Positions 1-8,578 of a DNA stretch of 19,402 nucleotides are shown one piece after another (the first letter of the stretch is position 1; every line of letters starts with the position of its first letter). Source of the DNA: Alphaproteobacteria bacterium (GTDB lineage: Bacteria > Pseudomonadota > Alphaproteobacteria > Bin95); NCBI GenBank assembly GCA_022822125.1, contig JAJECF010000146.1, positions 1 through 19,402 on the forward strand. The letters run 5' to 3'. A program made the translations under genes and the position numbers. The notes below the pieces were generated by a model. That model saw only the letters and a program-made list of their open reading frames with translations. It was not told the DNA's origin and ran no database searches.

Positions 1-189
1 GCTCGCCTCAAAACCGACCGCAGACACGACCCGCGACCCAATCAGGCCAGCCGCAGCGCCCCAAACGCAACGCAAACCTAAAACCGCATCCAAAATCTCA
101 GCCGCTATTCCTCAGAACCTCAATTCTGCAAGTGCCTCCGCCGACAAAGATTTAGGCCGCTTCCCGCGTTCCTGCAATGAGCAGCTTCA

Positions 190-215
190 TGCCGGCCGTG
201 CATATGCGGCCGGCA
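190..215. repeat. Perfect 9-bp inverted repeat (hairpin) upstream of gdhB
   Basis: The arms TGCCGGCCG (190-198) and CGGCCGGCA (207-215) pair perfectly around an 8-base loop that contains the palindrome CATATG. No T-run follows on either strand, so it is not a textbook terminator. It could end transcription from a gene to the left, serve as a protein-binding palindrome, or lie in the gdhB leader. The hairpin is seen directly; its role is unknown. Confidence 0.55.
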
Positions 216-339
216 AAGCGCGGGGCGGACCTGATGGCCTGTTCCCCAGTGCAATGGAATGCCGCCCGCCGGCAACTCAGAGTCCCGCTCGGGGGCCGGA
301 ATGCCTATAGTGCGGGGAACGGCCATGCTGCGGAGCTTC

Positions 340-369
340 CCATGCTCCGGCCTGCGGCCGGAACCATGG
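340..369 (+). promoter_or_regulatory. Leader hairpin before gdhB
   Basis: TCCGGCC (346-352) and GGCCGGA (356-362) form a 7-bp stem with a 3-base loop. CCATG (340-344) and CATGG (365-369) extend it after small internal bulges. The element ends about 62 bases before the gdhB start codon, so if the transcript begins upstream it would be a stable 5' leader structure. No regulatory function can be read from sequence alone. Confidence 0.4.
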
Positions 370-415
370 GCGACGGCCCGCGGCGGCTCCCCTGCGGCAT
401 GCCGGCCCGGACGGT

Positions 416-424
416 AAGAAAGGA
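416..424 (+). promoter_or_regulatory. Ribosome binding site that fixes the gdhB start
   Basis: AAGAAAGGA sits 7 bases before the ATG at 432. It is the only purine-rich Shine-Dalgarno-like stretch near any candidate start, and it argues for ATG 432 rather than the in-frame ATG at 177, 85 codons upstream. Confidence 0.7.
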
Positions 425-431
425 TGCTCCC

Positions 432-3400
432 ATGGCGGTTCAGCCCAGAATGCAACGGACCGAACTCCTCGAGGACATCGCCGCGGTGGCGCGCGGGCGG
501 CTGGGCGGCGAAGACCTCGACGCCGCGCTCGCCTTCATCGCCGCCTATTACGCCGGCGTCTCGCTGGAAGACCTGGCCGAACACCGGCCGGACGACCTTT
601 ACGGCGCGGCGGCGGCGCATCTCAACCTCGCCCGCCGGCGCGCACCCGGTGAAGCGAAGGTCCGCGTTTACAACCCGGAGATCGAGCAGCACGGCTGGCA
701 GTCCACCCATACCATCGTCGAGATCGTCACCGAGGAATTGCCGTTCCTGGTCGATTCCGTGCGCATGGTGCTGAATGCGCGCGGTTACACCAGCCACCTC
801 GTCATCCACCCGGTCCTGGGAGTCCGCCGGGACGAGGACGGGCGCATCGAGGCGGTGATCCCCGTGGAGGACTCCGGCGGCGAGGGAGCCGGCATCGAGG
901 CGGCGATCCACATCGAGACCGATCGCCAGACGGAGCAGGGGACGCTCGATGCGGTGGCGGACGAGATGCTTTCCGTGCTGGGCGATGTGCGCGCCGCCGT
1001 CGAGGACTGGGGCGCCATGCGCGAGCGGATGCGTCTTGCCATCGAGGAGCTCGACGCGCTGCCGCCCTCGGTCGGCGGCGGAGAACGGGACGAGGTGAAG
1101 TCGTTCCTCGAATGGATCGAGGACAACCATTTCACTTTCCTCGGCTACGGCGCCTCCGGCGCGCCCGGTCCGGAGGCCGGGCTCGGCCTGCTGCGCGGCA
1201 AGGACGGGCCGCCGCCGGACCCGGAGGCGCATGCGGAATTGCTGTCGATCTCGCGCGCCGAGGAGCGCTCGCGGGTCCACCGGCCGAGCCATCTCGACTG
1301 CATCTCTGTCAGGCGGTTCGACGCCGACGGCAATATCGTCGGAGAGCACTGCTTCCTCGGCCTCTACACCGCCGAGGCCTTCAACAGCGCGCCGCGCGAT
1401 ATCCCGCTGTTGCGGCGCAAGGCGGCCGAATTGCAGCGCCGCGCCGGCTACCCGCCGAACAGCCATGCCGCCAAGGCGCTGCAGAACATCGTCGACACCT
1501 TTCCTCGCGAGCTGCTGTTCCAGATCCCGACCGACGAGTTGTTCGAGACGGCGACCGGAATCCTGCACCTGCAGGAGCGGCAGCGTATCCGCCTGTTCGT
1601 CCATCCGGACCGGTCCGGGCGCTTCTGTTCCTGCATCGTGTTCGTGCCGAGGGATCGCTACACCACAAGGAGCCGGCTGGTCATCCAGAGCATACTGGAG
1701 GAGGCCTTGGGCGCGACGGACACCGAGTTCACCGTGCGCCTGTCCGAATCCGTGCTGGCCCGGCTCTTCTTCGTCATGCGCGTCGATGAAGGACACCGGG
1801 CCGATTACGACCTCCGGGACCTTGAAAGGCGGCTGCGCACCGTCAGCCGCACCTGGAGCGACGATCTGCGCGACGCGCTGCTTGACCGTTTCGGCGAAGA
1901 GCAGGGGACGAGTCTGTTCCGGCGCTACGGAGAGGCCTTCCGCGCGGATTACCGCGAGGCCTATTCCGCCCGCATCGCCGTGCTCGATGTCGAGAAGATG
2001 GAGCGCATCGAGGAGAGCGGCATAGAGATGAGCCTCTACCGCCCGCTCGAAGCCGGCGAAGAGCGGCTGCGCCTGAAGCTCTTCCAGATCGGACGCAGGC
2101 CGGTTGCGCTGTCCGACGTGCTGCCGATGCTGGAGAATATGGGCCTCAAGGTCGAGGACGAGCATCCCAGCAAGATCAAGCGGACCGATGCGCCGAGGGT
2201 ATGGATACACGATTTCAGCGTGCTGCACGGGGAAGGCCCGGATTTCGACCCGGACCGCATCGAGGGGATATTCCGCGAGGCCTTCGCCCGGATCTGGTCG
2301 GGGGAAGTCGAGAACGACGGGTTCAACCGGCTCGTGCTGAGGGCAGGGCTCGGTTGGCGCGAGATCGTCATCCTGCGCGCCTGTTGCAAATATCTGCGCC
2401 AGGCCGGAACCGCCTTCAGCGAGGCCTATATCCAGGACGCGCTCGCCGCCAATCCCGGAATCGCAGGCATGCTGGTGGAGCTGTTCTCGGTCCGGCTCGA
2501 CCCCGCGCGGCAGGACGGCGGGCCGGACGGAAAAACGGTGGCGCGGCTCGACGCCGCGCTCGAGGTCGCGGCCCGGATCGAGGCGGCGCTCGAGCAGGTG
2601 GCAAATCTGGACGAGGACCGGATCCTGCGCAGCTATCTGGGCGTGATCGGGGCGACGCTGCGGACCAACTACTTCCAGCCGAGCGCCGATGGCGCGCCGA
2701 AGCCCTATCTCTCGTTCAAACTCGATCCGCAACGAATTCCCGAACTGCCGGAGCCGCGGCCGCAATACGAGATTTTCGTCTATTCGCCGCGCGTCGAGGC
2801 CGTGCATCTGCGCGGCGGCGCCGTAGCACGCGGCGGCATACGCTGGTCAGACCGGCGCGAGGATTTCCGCACCGAGGTGCTGGGACTCGCCAAGGCGCAG
2901 ATGGTGAAGAATGCGGTGATCGTGCCGGTCGGCTCTAAGGGCGGCTTTTTCCCCAAAAAATTGCCGTCGGGCCGCGAGGCAATCCAGGAAGAAGGGATCG
3001 CCTGCTACCGGACCTTTATCCGGGGCATGCTGGACATCACCGACAATCTCGTCGGCGGCCGGGTGGCCCCCCCGGCCAGCGTCGTGCGCCATGACGGCGA
3101 CGATCCCTATCTGGTGGTGGCGGCCGACAAGGGCACGGCGGCCTTTTCCGACATTGCGAACGGCGTGGCCGGGGAATACGGCTTCTGGCTCGGCGACGCC
3201 TTCGCGTCCGGCGGTTCGCAGGGCTACGACCACAAGGGCATGGGCATCACCGCGCGCGGCGGCTGGGAATCGGTCAAACGCCATTTCCGCGAGCTCGGCA
3301 TCGACTGCCAGACGACGGATTTCACCGCAGTCGGCATCGGCGACATGGGCGGCGACGTGTTCGGCAATGCGATGCTGCTCTCCCGCCATATCCGGCTCGT

Positions 3401-5222
3401 GGCCGCGTTCAACCACATGCACATCTTCATCGACCCGAACCCGGACGCTGAAGCCTCCTTCGCCGAGCGCCAGCGGCTCTTCGCGCTGCCGCGCTCGACC
3501 TGGGACGATTTCGACCGCTCCGTGCTCTCGGCCGGCGGCGGCGTCTTTCCCAGAAGCGCCAAGTCCGTCCCGCTTAGCGCGGAAGCGCGCGAGGCGCTCG
3601 GCATCGACGCCGAGGCCCCGACCCCGAACGAGCTGATCTCCCTCATCCTCAAGGCGCCGGTGGACCTGCTCTGGAACGGCGGCATCGGCACCTATGTCAA
3701 GGCGCGGCGCGAAGGCCATGCCGATGTCGGCGACCGGGCCAATGACGCCGTGCGCGTCGATGGCGAGGACCTGCGCTGCCGGGTGGTTGGCGAAGGCGGC
3801 AATCTCGGCTTCACCCAACTCGGGCGTATCGAATATGCGATGAAGGGCGGGCGCATAAATACCGACGCCATCGATAATTCGGGCGGGGTGGACTGCTCCG
3901 ATCACGAGGTCAACATCAAGGTGCTGCTGAACGAAGCGGTGGCCGCCGGCGACATGACCGACAAGCAGCGCAACCGCCTGCTGGAGGAGATGACCGCCGA
4001 TGTGGCGGCGCTGGTGCTGCGCAGCAATTACCTCCAGACCCAGGCGCTCAGCGTGGCGGCGAACCAGGCGTCCTCCATGCTGGAGGTCCATGCCCGTCTG
4101 ATCCGCCGACTGGAGCGGGACGGCGAGCTCGACCGCGAGATCGAGTTCCTGCCGGGCGCCGAGGAGATGGCCGAGCGGCTGGAGGCGAAGGGGCGGCTGT
4201 TCACGCCCGAACTCGCCGTTCTGCTCGCCTATGTGAAGCTCGGCCTGTTCCAGCGCCTGCTGGCCTCCGATCTGCCGGATGAGCCCTTCGCGACGAAGGA
4301 GCTCAGGGCTTATTTCCCGTCCGCTCTGCGCGAGCGCTTCGACGCGCTCATCCCCTCCCACCGCCTCGCGCGCGAAATCGTCGGCACCCAGGTCGCGAAC
4401 GAAATGGCGAACCGCTGCGGCATGACCTTCGCGTTCCGGCTCGGAGAGGAAACGGGAGCGGACGATGCCGATATTGCCCGCGCCTATCTCGCCGCGCGCG
4501 AGATCTACGGCATGCGCGGGACCTGGGAAGAGATCGAGGCGCTGGACGGCCGGGTCGGGGCGGATGTGCAGATTTCCATGCTGCAGGAGACCCGCAAGCT
4601 GGTGGAGCGGGCGGCGCGCTGGCTGCTCAGGAACCGGCCGCGCCCGCTCGATATCGAGCGCGACATAAGCTGGTTCGCCGCCGGCGTAGCGGCGCTTCGG
4701 CAGGGATTGCGGGACCTTGTCCCGGCATCGAGCCGCACCGCCCTGGACGAGGCGGCGGGCCGCCTCGTTGAGCGGGGCGCGCCCGAGAGCCTGGCGCTGG
4801 ATGTGGCGCTTTGCGAGGACCTCGTCTCGGCGCTGCCTGTCGTCGAGGTGGCGGCGGGCGCGGCGATCCCGGTCGAGACGGCGGCCTCGGTCTATTTCGA
4901 ACTCGGCGAGAAGCTCGATCTCCACTGGCTCCGGGACCGGATCGCGGCGCTGCCGCGCGACAATCGCTGGCAGGCGCTGTCCCGCGCGGCGCTGCGCGAC
5001 GACCTGTACGCGCAGTTGAGCGGGCTCACCCTGGACACGCTCAGGCTCGACGCCGGCGAGGCGGACCCGGCGGAGCGTGTGGACGCCTGGCTTCGGCGGA
5101 ACCGCATTCCCGCAGCCCGGTGCCGGCAGATCGTCGGCGACCTGATGAATGCCGGCCGGACGGACTTCACAATGCTCTCCGTGGCCATGGGCGAAATTCG
5201 CACGCTGCGCCAGGCCGATTGA
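432..5222 (+). CDS. gdhB: NAD-dependent glutamate dehydrogenase, large (180-kDa class)
   Basis: The protein oxidatively deaminates L-glutamate to 2-oxoglutarate and ammonium with NAD+, a cytoplasmic catabolic step. From ATG 432 it is 1596 residues, typical of this class (gdhZ in Caulobacter, GdhB in Pseudomonas). The N-terminal half is the regulatory part, with an ACT-like stretch near residues 95-200. The dehydrogenase core shows RGGIRWSDR (800-808), lysines 821, 826 and 836 around VPVGSKGGF, GIGDMGGDVFGN near 967-978, and the nucleotide-site run GEGGNLGF (1120-1127) followed by a conserved NSGGVDCSDHEVN. The remaining 430 or so residues are helical. The frame extends 85 codons further upstream, but that part looks non-coding and lacks a ribosome site. 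It is followed after 33 bases by a DapA-family gene, probably in the same transcript. Members of this family are known to be allosterically controlled by amino acids or TCA metabolites; nothing here shows which. Confidence 0.97.
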   Translation: MAVQPRMQRTELLEDIAAVARGRLGGEDLDAALAFIAAYYAGVSLEDLAEHRPDDLYGAAAAHLNLARRRAPGEAKVRVYNPEIEQHGWQSTHTIVEIVTEELPFLVDSVRMVLNARGYTSHLVIHPVLGVRRDEDGRIEAVIPVEDSGGEGAGIEAAIHIETDRQTEQGTLDAVADEMLSVLGDVRAAVEDWGAMRERMRLAIEELDALPPSVGGGERDEVKSFLEWIEDNHFTFLGYGASGAPGPEAGLGLLRGKDGPPPDPEAHAELLSISRAEERSRVHRPSHLDCISVRRFDADGNIVGEHCFLGLYTAEAFNSAPRDIPLLRRKAAELQRRAGYPPNSHAAKALQNIVDTFPRELLFQIPTDELFETATGILHLQERQRIRLFVHPDRSGRFCSCIVFVPRDRYTTRSRLVIQSILEEALGATDTEFTVRLSESVLARLFFVMRVDEGHRADYDLRDLERRLRTVSRTWSDDLRDALLDRFGEEQGTSLFRRYGEAFRADYREAYSARIAVLDVEKMERIEESGIEMSLYRPLEAGEERLRLKLFQIGRRPVALSDVLPMLENMGLKVEDEHPSKIKRTDAPRVWIHDFSVLHGEGPDFDPDRIEGIFREAFARIWSGEVENDGFNRLVLRAGLGWREIVILRACCKYLRQAGTAFSEAYIQDALAANPGIAGMLVELFSVRLDPARQDGGPDGKTVARLDAALEVAARIEAALEQVANLDEDRILRSYLGVIGATLRTNYFQPSADGAPKPYLSFKLDPQRIPELPEPRPQYEIFVYSPRVEAVHLRGGAVARGGIRWSDRREDFRTEVLGLAKAQMVKNAVIVPVGSKGGFFPKKLPSGREAIQEEGIACYRTFIRGMLDITDNLVGGRVAPPASVVRHDGDDPYLVVAADKGTAAFSDIANGVAGEYGFWLGDAFASGGSQGYDHKGMGITARGGWESVKRHFRELGIDCQTTDFTAVGIGDMGGDVFGNAMLLSRHIRLVAAFNHMHIFIDPNPDAEASFAERQRLFALPRSTWDDFDRSVLSAGGGVFPRSAKSVPLSAEAREALGIDAEAPTPNELISLILKAPVDLLWNGGIGTYVKARREGHADVGDRANDAVRVDGEDLRCRVVGEGGNLGFTQLGRIEYAMKGGRINTDAIDNSGGVDCSDHEVNIKVLLNEAVAAGDMTDKQRNRLLEEMTADVAALVLRSNYLQTQALSVAANQASSMLEVHARLIRRLERDGELDREIEFLPGAEEMAERLEAKGRLFTPELAVLLAYVKLGLFQRLLASDLPDEPFATKELRAYFPSALRERFDALIPSHRLAREIVGTQVANEMANRCGMTFAFRLGEETGADDADIARAYLAAREIYGMRGTWEEIEALDGRVGADVQISMLQETRKLVERAARWLLRNRPRPLDIERDISWFAAGVAALRQGLRDLVPASSRTALDEAAGRLVERGAPESLALDVALCEDLVSALPVVEVAAGAAIPVETAASVYFELGEKLDLHWLRDRIAALPRDNRWQALSRAALRDDLYAQLSGLTLDTLRLDAGEADPAERVDAWLRRNRIPAARCRQIVGDLMNAGRTDFTMLSVAMGEIRTLRQAD

Positions 5223-5240
5223 TCCGGGCGGGACCGGGAC

Positions 5241-5247
5241 AAGGAGG
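5241..5247 (+). promoter_or_regulatory. Strong Shine-Dalgarno for the GTG-started DapA-like gene
   Basis: AAGGAGG is a near-perfect Shine-Dalgarno sequence, 8 bases before GTG 5256. It decides the non-ATG start and suggests efficient translation independent of the upstream gene. Confidence 0.85.
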
Positions 5248-5255
5248 CTGCGGCT

Positions 5256-6143
5256 GTGCTCGCAGGGATAGCCACCGCACTGGTGACGCCGTTCGATGCG
5301 GATTCGACATTCGACGAGGCTGCGATGCGAAGAAGCGTCCGGCGCCAGCTCGAAGCCGGCGCCGCCGGGCTCTGCGCGCTTGGCGGCACGGGCGAGCCGC
5401 TGTCGCTCACGCTGGATGAGCATTTCAGGGTTGTCGATACAGTGATCGAAGAGGCCGGCGGCCGCGCGCCCGTTACGATCGGCTGCCTCCTCGGCGCGCA
5501 GGCCGACATCATTGCAGTCGCCCGGCATGCGAAGGCCGCCGGCGCCGACTATGTCATGCTGGCGCCGCCCCACTTCTTCTCCGTCAGGCCCTTCGACATC
5601 GAGCGCCATGCGGCCGCCGTCGCGGACGCCTGCGACCTGCCCATCGTGTTCTTCCACACCCCGGGCCGGAGCGGCGTCCGCCTGGGCGCGGACGAACTGC
5701 TCGCCCTCATTCACGCCAATCCGTCTATCCGCGGCATCAAGGAGGCGTCGGGCGACATGCTGCTCGCCGGCGAGGTGATGAACGGCGCGCCCGACGGGTT
5801 CGCGTTCATGCAGGGCCTCGATGAACTGATCCTGCCATCGCTGGCGATGGGCGCGGCCGGCGCCGTCGTGTCGCTCGGCGAATTGCTGCCCCGGAGCCTG
5901 CGGGCGCTGTTCGAGCATGCAAGGCAGGGCCGGCTCGAACAGGCGCGGCGGATACAACTCGACCTCCTGCCGCTCTGCCGCTGGATCTATTCGGAGCCCA
6001 ATCCGGGCCCGCTCAAATACGCCCTGGAGCTTGCCGGTTGCCCGGCGGGGCCCTGCCGTCCTCCCATCTACGGCCCCCGCGACGAGGCCCGGAAGGCGCT
6101 CCGGGACCTGCTGCCGTCCCTGCTTCGGGCGGAAGCGGAATGA
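5256..6143 (+). CDS. DapA/NanA-family (beta/alpha)8 aldolase-like protein, atypical active site
   Basis: This 295-residue protein has the length and fold signature of class I aldolases and lyases such as dihydrodipicolinate synthase. It shows the N-terminal ATALVTPFD, GGTGEP (43-48), PGRSG (136-140), the Schiff-base lysine K162 in GIKEAS, and EPNPGPLK near 247-254. By alignment from memory with E. coli DapA, the carboxylate-binding Arg138 is kept. However, Thr44 of the proton relay is Gly44, Tyr133 is Phe133, and the Tyr107 region reads HFF (106-108) without tyrosine. A lysine-dependent aldolase or dehydratase with different acid/base chemistry, or a non-catalytic relative, is therefore more likely than a true DapA. 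Its substrate is unknown; such proteins commonly act on 2-keto sugar acids or other pyruvate adducts. It begins with GTG behind a strong ribosome site, 33 bases after gdhB. Its stop codon lies inside a terminator-like hairpin. Confidence 0.88.
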   Translation: MLAGIATALVTPFDADSTFDEAAMRRSVRRQLEAGAAGLCALGGTGEPLSLTLDEHFRVVDTVIEEAGGRAPVTIGCLLGAQADIIAVARHAKAAGADYVMLAPPHFFSVRPFDIERHAAAVADACDLPIVFFHTPGRSGVRLGADELLALIHANPSIRGIKEASGDMLLAGEVMNGAPDGFAFMQGLDELILPSLAMGAAGAVVSLGELLPRSLRALFEHARQGRLEQARRIQLDLLPLCRWIYSEPNPGPLKYALELAGCPAGPCRPPIYGPRDEARKALRDLLPSLLRAEAE

Positions 6144-6166
6144 AGCCGCCCGCCATCTTCATTCCG
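6136..6166. terminator. Bidirectional terminator-like hairpin between convergent genes
   Basis: CGGAATGAAG (6136-6145) and CTTCATTCCG (6157-6166) pair perfectly over 10 bp with an 11-base loop. The left arm contains the TGA stop of the DapA-like gene (6141-6143), and the right arm ends 7 bases before the stop end of the convergent dehydrogenase gene. Its position between two convergent stops supports shared termination. There is no T-run on either side, so intrinsic termination may be weak or of the U-less kind. Confidence 0.6.
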
Positions 6167-6172
6167 GAGCCC

Positions 6173-8572
6173 TTACACCGAGGGCGCGGCGGGGCGCATG
6201 CGGCTGCCTTCGGGGTCGAAGGCGGGGGTGAAGCGGAGGCGCCCGGGATGGCGGTCGCCGGCAATGTCGATCTCGACGGCCGCGCCGTCCGCAACCCCTG
6301 AGACATGGGCGAGTGCCAGCGGGCGGCCGATGCGGTATCCGAAGGCCGCAGAGGTCGTCCGGCCCGCAATGCGCCCGTCGAAAAGGACCGGCTCATGGCC
6401 GAGCGGCTCGGCGCCGGCGTCATCGAGCACGACGGTCGCCAGGGTTCGCCGGCCGGTCTTGCGGCGCTCGGCCAGGGCGTCGGAGCCGATATAGCGCTTC
6501 CTTTGCGAGCACAAGTGCGCCAGCCCCACCTCGACCGGGCCGATATCCCCGTCAAGTTCGTGGCCCATCGCGGCGAAGCCCTTCTCGATCCGCATGGAGG
6601 TTTGCGCGTTCAGGCCGGCCGGAACGGCGCCCGCCTCCATGAGCGCGGCGTAGAGGGCGGAGGCGTCCGCCGCCCCGCAGGTCAACTCCCACCCCGCCTC
6701 GCCGACATAGGACAGGCGCGCGGCCCGCACCTGCAGTCCGGCAAGCTGCGCGCGCTCATGCCTGAAATAGCCGAGCGCGTTCAGTTCCGGCGCACCCAGG
6801 GCTTCCGCGATCTGGGCGCTGCCAGGACCCATCAGGCCGAGAACCGCATAGTCTTCCGTCGCATCCCGGAGCGCGACCTCGAACCCGTCGGCATGGCGCC
6901 GGAACCGGGCGAGGTCCCGCGCGATGGCGGTCGCGCCGGTATAGAGCCGGTAACGGTCGGCGGAGAGGCGCAGCGCGGTCAGGTCGCTCTCATAGGTCCC
7001 GCCTTCGCTCAGGACCGCCGTGTAAATCGCCGCGCCGGGCGCCCGCGCCATATTCGAGGCGCAGACATGCTGCAGGAAGGCCTTCGCTCCGGGGCCCTCC
7101 GCCTCGATCTTGCCGAAGGGGCTCAGGTCGAAGACCGCGGCGCGTTCATGGGCCGCCGCGACCTCGGCGCCGACCGCTTCGAACCAGTCCGGCCGGTCGA
7201 ATGTGAGCACGGGTTCGGCGGTCTTGCCGAACCAGAGCGGGCGCTCCCAGCCGTAGAACTGCCCCATATGCGCCCCGGCGGCGCGGTGTTCGGCGTCGAG
7301 CGGCAGGCGGCGCAGGTCCCGCGCCGTTGTCAATTGCCGGCCCGGATAGGCGATCTCGTAATGCGTCCCCAGCACTTCCGGCGCGCGGGCCATTAGGTGC
7401 TCGACCCTGTCGAAGACCGGCGCAAAGCGCATCGCGTCGGCTTCCGAGAGGTCATAGGCCGTGCGGCCGCGGAGGATGCAATGCGCGAGGTTCATGCCCG
7501 CGCCGCCGGCCGAGGCGACGCCGACCGAGTTCATACCGCAGCCAAGAAAAAGGCCCCGCGTCTCCGCTGTTTCGCCCAGCATGAACATGCCGTCCGGCGT
7601 GAAGCTCTCCGGCCCGTTGAGCAGCATTCGCGCCTCGGCGGTTTCCAGCGCCGGCACGCGGCGCAGCGCATTCGCCATCATCGGCTCGAAATGGTCCCAG
7701 TCCTCGGGCAGCAGGCCGAAGGCGAAATTCCCGTCCAGCGCGCCCGGCGGTATCGGTTTTCCCATCGGCTCGAAGCAGCCGATCAACAGCCCGCCGCTGT
7801 CGTCGCGGATATAGAGCCGGCCGTCATGGTCGGAGAGGGTGGGCAGATTGCCGGCAATGCCCTCCACCGGCCCGGTGAGCAGGTAGAAATGCTCGCAGGC
7901 GAGCAGCGGCGCCCGCGCCCCGGCCATGGCGGCGACCTCGCGCGACCAGAGGCCCGCGCAAACCGCCACCGCATCGCACATGACGACGCCCGCGCTCGTC
8001 TCGACCCCGCGCACGCGCCCGTTTCCGGTGAGAACGCCCGTTACGGGCATATCCTCGAACAGCCGGGCGCCGCGTGCCCTCGCCCCTTTGGCAAGCGCCG
8101 CCGAGACGTCCGAGGGGCCGACCCGCCCGTCATCCGGCGACCAGACCGCGCCGAGCACATCGTCCGCATTCATCGCCGGCCAGCGTTCCTTCGCTTCGCC
8201 GGAGCCTATCGACGCCGCTTCCACGCCAAAGGCATGGGCAAGCGCCTCCTGGCGGCGGATATGGACCAGCCGGTCCGGCGTCGTGGCGATGGACAGCGAG
8301 CCCTTGCCGATCCAGCCGGCGCTCTGGCCGGTTTCGCTTTCCAGCCGGGAATAAAGGTCTATGGAATAGCGGATCATGCGCGTCAGGTTGCGCGAATGGC
8401 GAAGCGCGCGGACCTGCGCCGCCGAATGCCAGGTGGTGCCGGAGGCGAGCTTGTTGCGCTCCAGCAGGATCGCGTCGCCCGCGCCCATCTCCGCAAGATG
8501 GTAGAGCGTGGAGCAGCCCATGACACCGCCGCCGATGACGACGACCGAGGCGTGGGAGGGAAGCCCGGTCAC
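6173..8572 (-). CDS. FAD-dependent dimethylglycine/sarcosine dehydrogenase-like enzyme with GcvT domain
   Basis: The 799-residue protein combines an N-terminal DAO-type FAD oxidoreductase (about 8-385), a short middle linker domain (about 390-445) and a C-terminal GcvT/aminomethyltransferase domain (about 455-745). The dinucleotide fold reads VVVIGGGVMG (10-19). GTTWHS follows, with His49 where the dimethylglycine dehydrogenase family attaches FAD covalently. The GcvT part keeps an acidic residue at Asp530 in GGTYESDLT, MGPGS (581-585), and a YVGEAGWEL segment typical of T-proteins. Known relatives oxidise N-methylglycines (dimethylglycine, sarcosine) and transfer the released formaldehyde-level carbon to tetrahydrofolate. 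The exact substrate here cannot be told. Translation begins with GTG, 6 bases after the mutM stop, with no strong ribosome site, so it is probably coupled to mutM. No signal peptide is visible, so it should be cytoplasmic. Confidence 0.9.
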   Translation of the reverse strand: MTGLPSHASVVVIGGGVMGCSTLYHLAEMGAGDAILLERNKLASGTTWHSAAQVRALRHSRNLTRMIRYSIDLYSRLESETGQSAGWIGKGSLSIATTPDRLVHIRRQEALAHAFGVEAASIGSGEAKERWPAMNADDVLGAVWSPDDGRVGPSDVSAALAKGARARGARLFEDMPVTGVLTGNGRVRGVETSAGVVMCDAVAVCAGLWSREVAAMAGARAPLLACEHFYLLTGPVEGIAGNLPTLSDHDGRLYIRDDSGGLLIGCFEPMGKPIPPGALDGNFAFGLLPEDWDHFEPMMANALRRVPALETAEARMLLNGPESFTPDGMFMLGETAETRGLFLGCGMNSVGVASAGGAGMNLAHCILRGRTAYDLSEADAMRFAPVFDRVEHLMARAPEVLGTHYEIAYPGRQLTTARDLRRLPLDAEHRAAGAHMGQFYGWERPLWFGKTAEPVLTFDRPDWFEAVGAEVAAAHERAAVFDLSPFGKIEAEGPGAKAFLQHVCASNMARAPGAAIYTAVLSEGGTYESDLTALRLSADRYRLYTGATAIARDLARFRRHADGFEVALRDATEDYAVLGLMGPGSAQIAEALGAPELNALGYFRHERAQLAGLQVRAARLSYVGEAGWELTCGAADASALYAALMEAGAVPAGLNAQTSMRIEKGFAAMGHELDGDIGPVEVGLAHLCSQRKRYIGSDALAERRKTGRRTLATVVLDDAGAEPLGHEPVLFDGRIAGRTTSAAFGYRIGRPLALAHVSGVADGAAVEIDIAGDRHPGRLRFTPAFDPEGSRMRPAAPSV

Positions 8573-8578
8573 GGCGGG

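Larger units (their letters stand above)
1..431. other. Left-end region without a convincing gene; leader of gdhB
   Basis: No reading frame here looks like a gene. A plus-strand frame stays open from base 2 to the TAG at 308-310 (102 codons), but it is rich in Ala, Pro, Ser and Thr and lacks the GC-rich third positions of the real genes, so at best it is the tail of a gene lying to the left. The first 180 bases are visibly less GC-rich than the rest. The stretch holds two hairpins (190-215 and 340-369), a 7-bp inverted pair at 241-247 and 314-320, and a TATAGT at 306-311 that could be a -10 box, though no good -35 stands before it. The last 120 bases or so are probably the untranslated leader of the glutamate dehydrogenase gene. 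Confidence 0.5.

Noticed and set aside
2..310. Possible C-terminal end of a gene entering from the left (plus strand, 102 open codons)
   Set aside because: Low GC at third positions and low-complexity Ala/Pro/Ser/Thr content, with no recognisable domain. Sequence left of the window would be needed to settle it.
120..2807. 895-codon open frame on the minus strand across the gdhB 5' half
   Set aside because: It is antisense to a clear glutamate dehydrogenase gene, is rich in Arg, Gly, His and Pro, shows no family motif, and arises from the GC-rich third positions of the real gene.
2946..2962. T5-C4-A6 run inside gdhB, considered as a programmed frameshift or sequencing error
   Set aside because: The frame is intact on both sides and encodes a conserved segment (GGFFPKKLP), and no stop or alternative gene lies downstream in another frame.
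2847..5957. 1036-codon open frame on the minus strand across gdhB and the DapA-like gene
   Set aside because: Shadow frame spanning two recognisable genes on the other strand, with no motif and a composition unlike a real protein.
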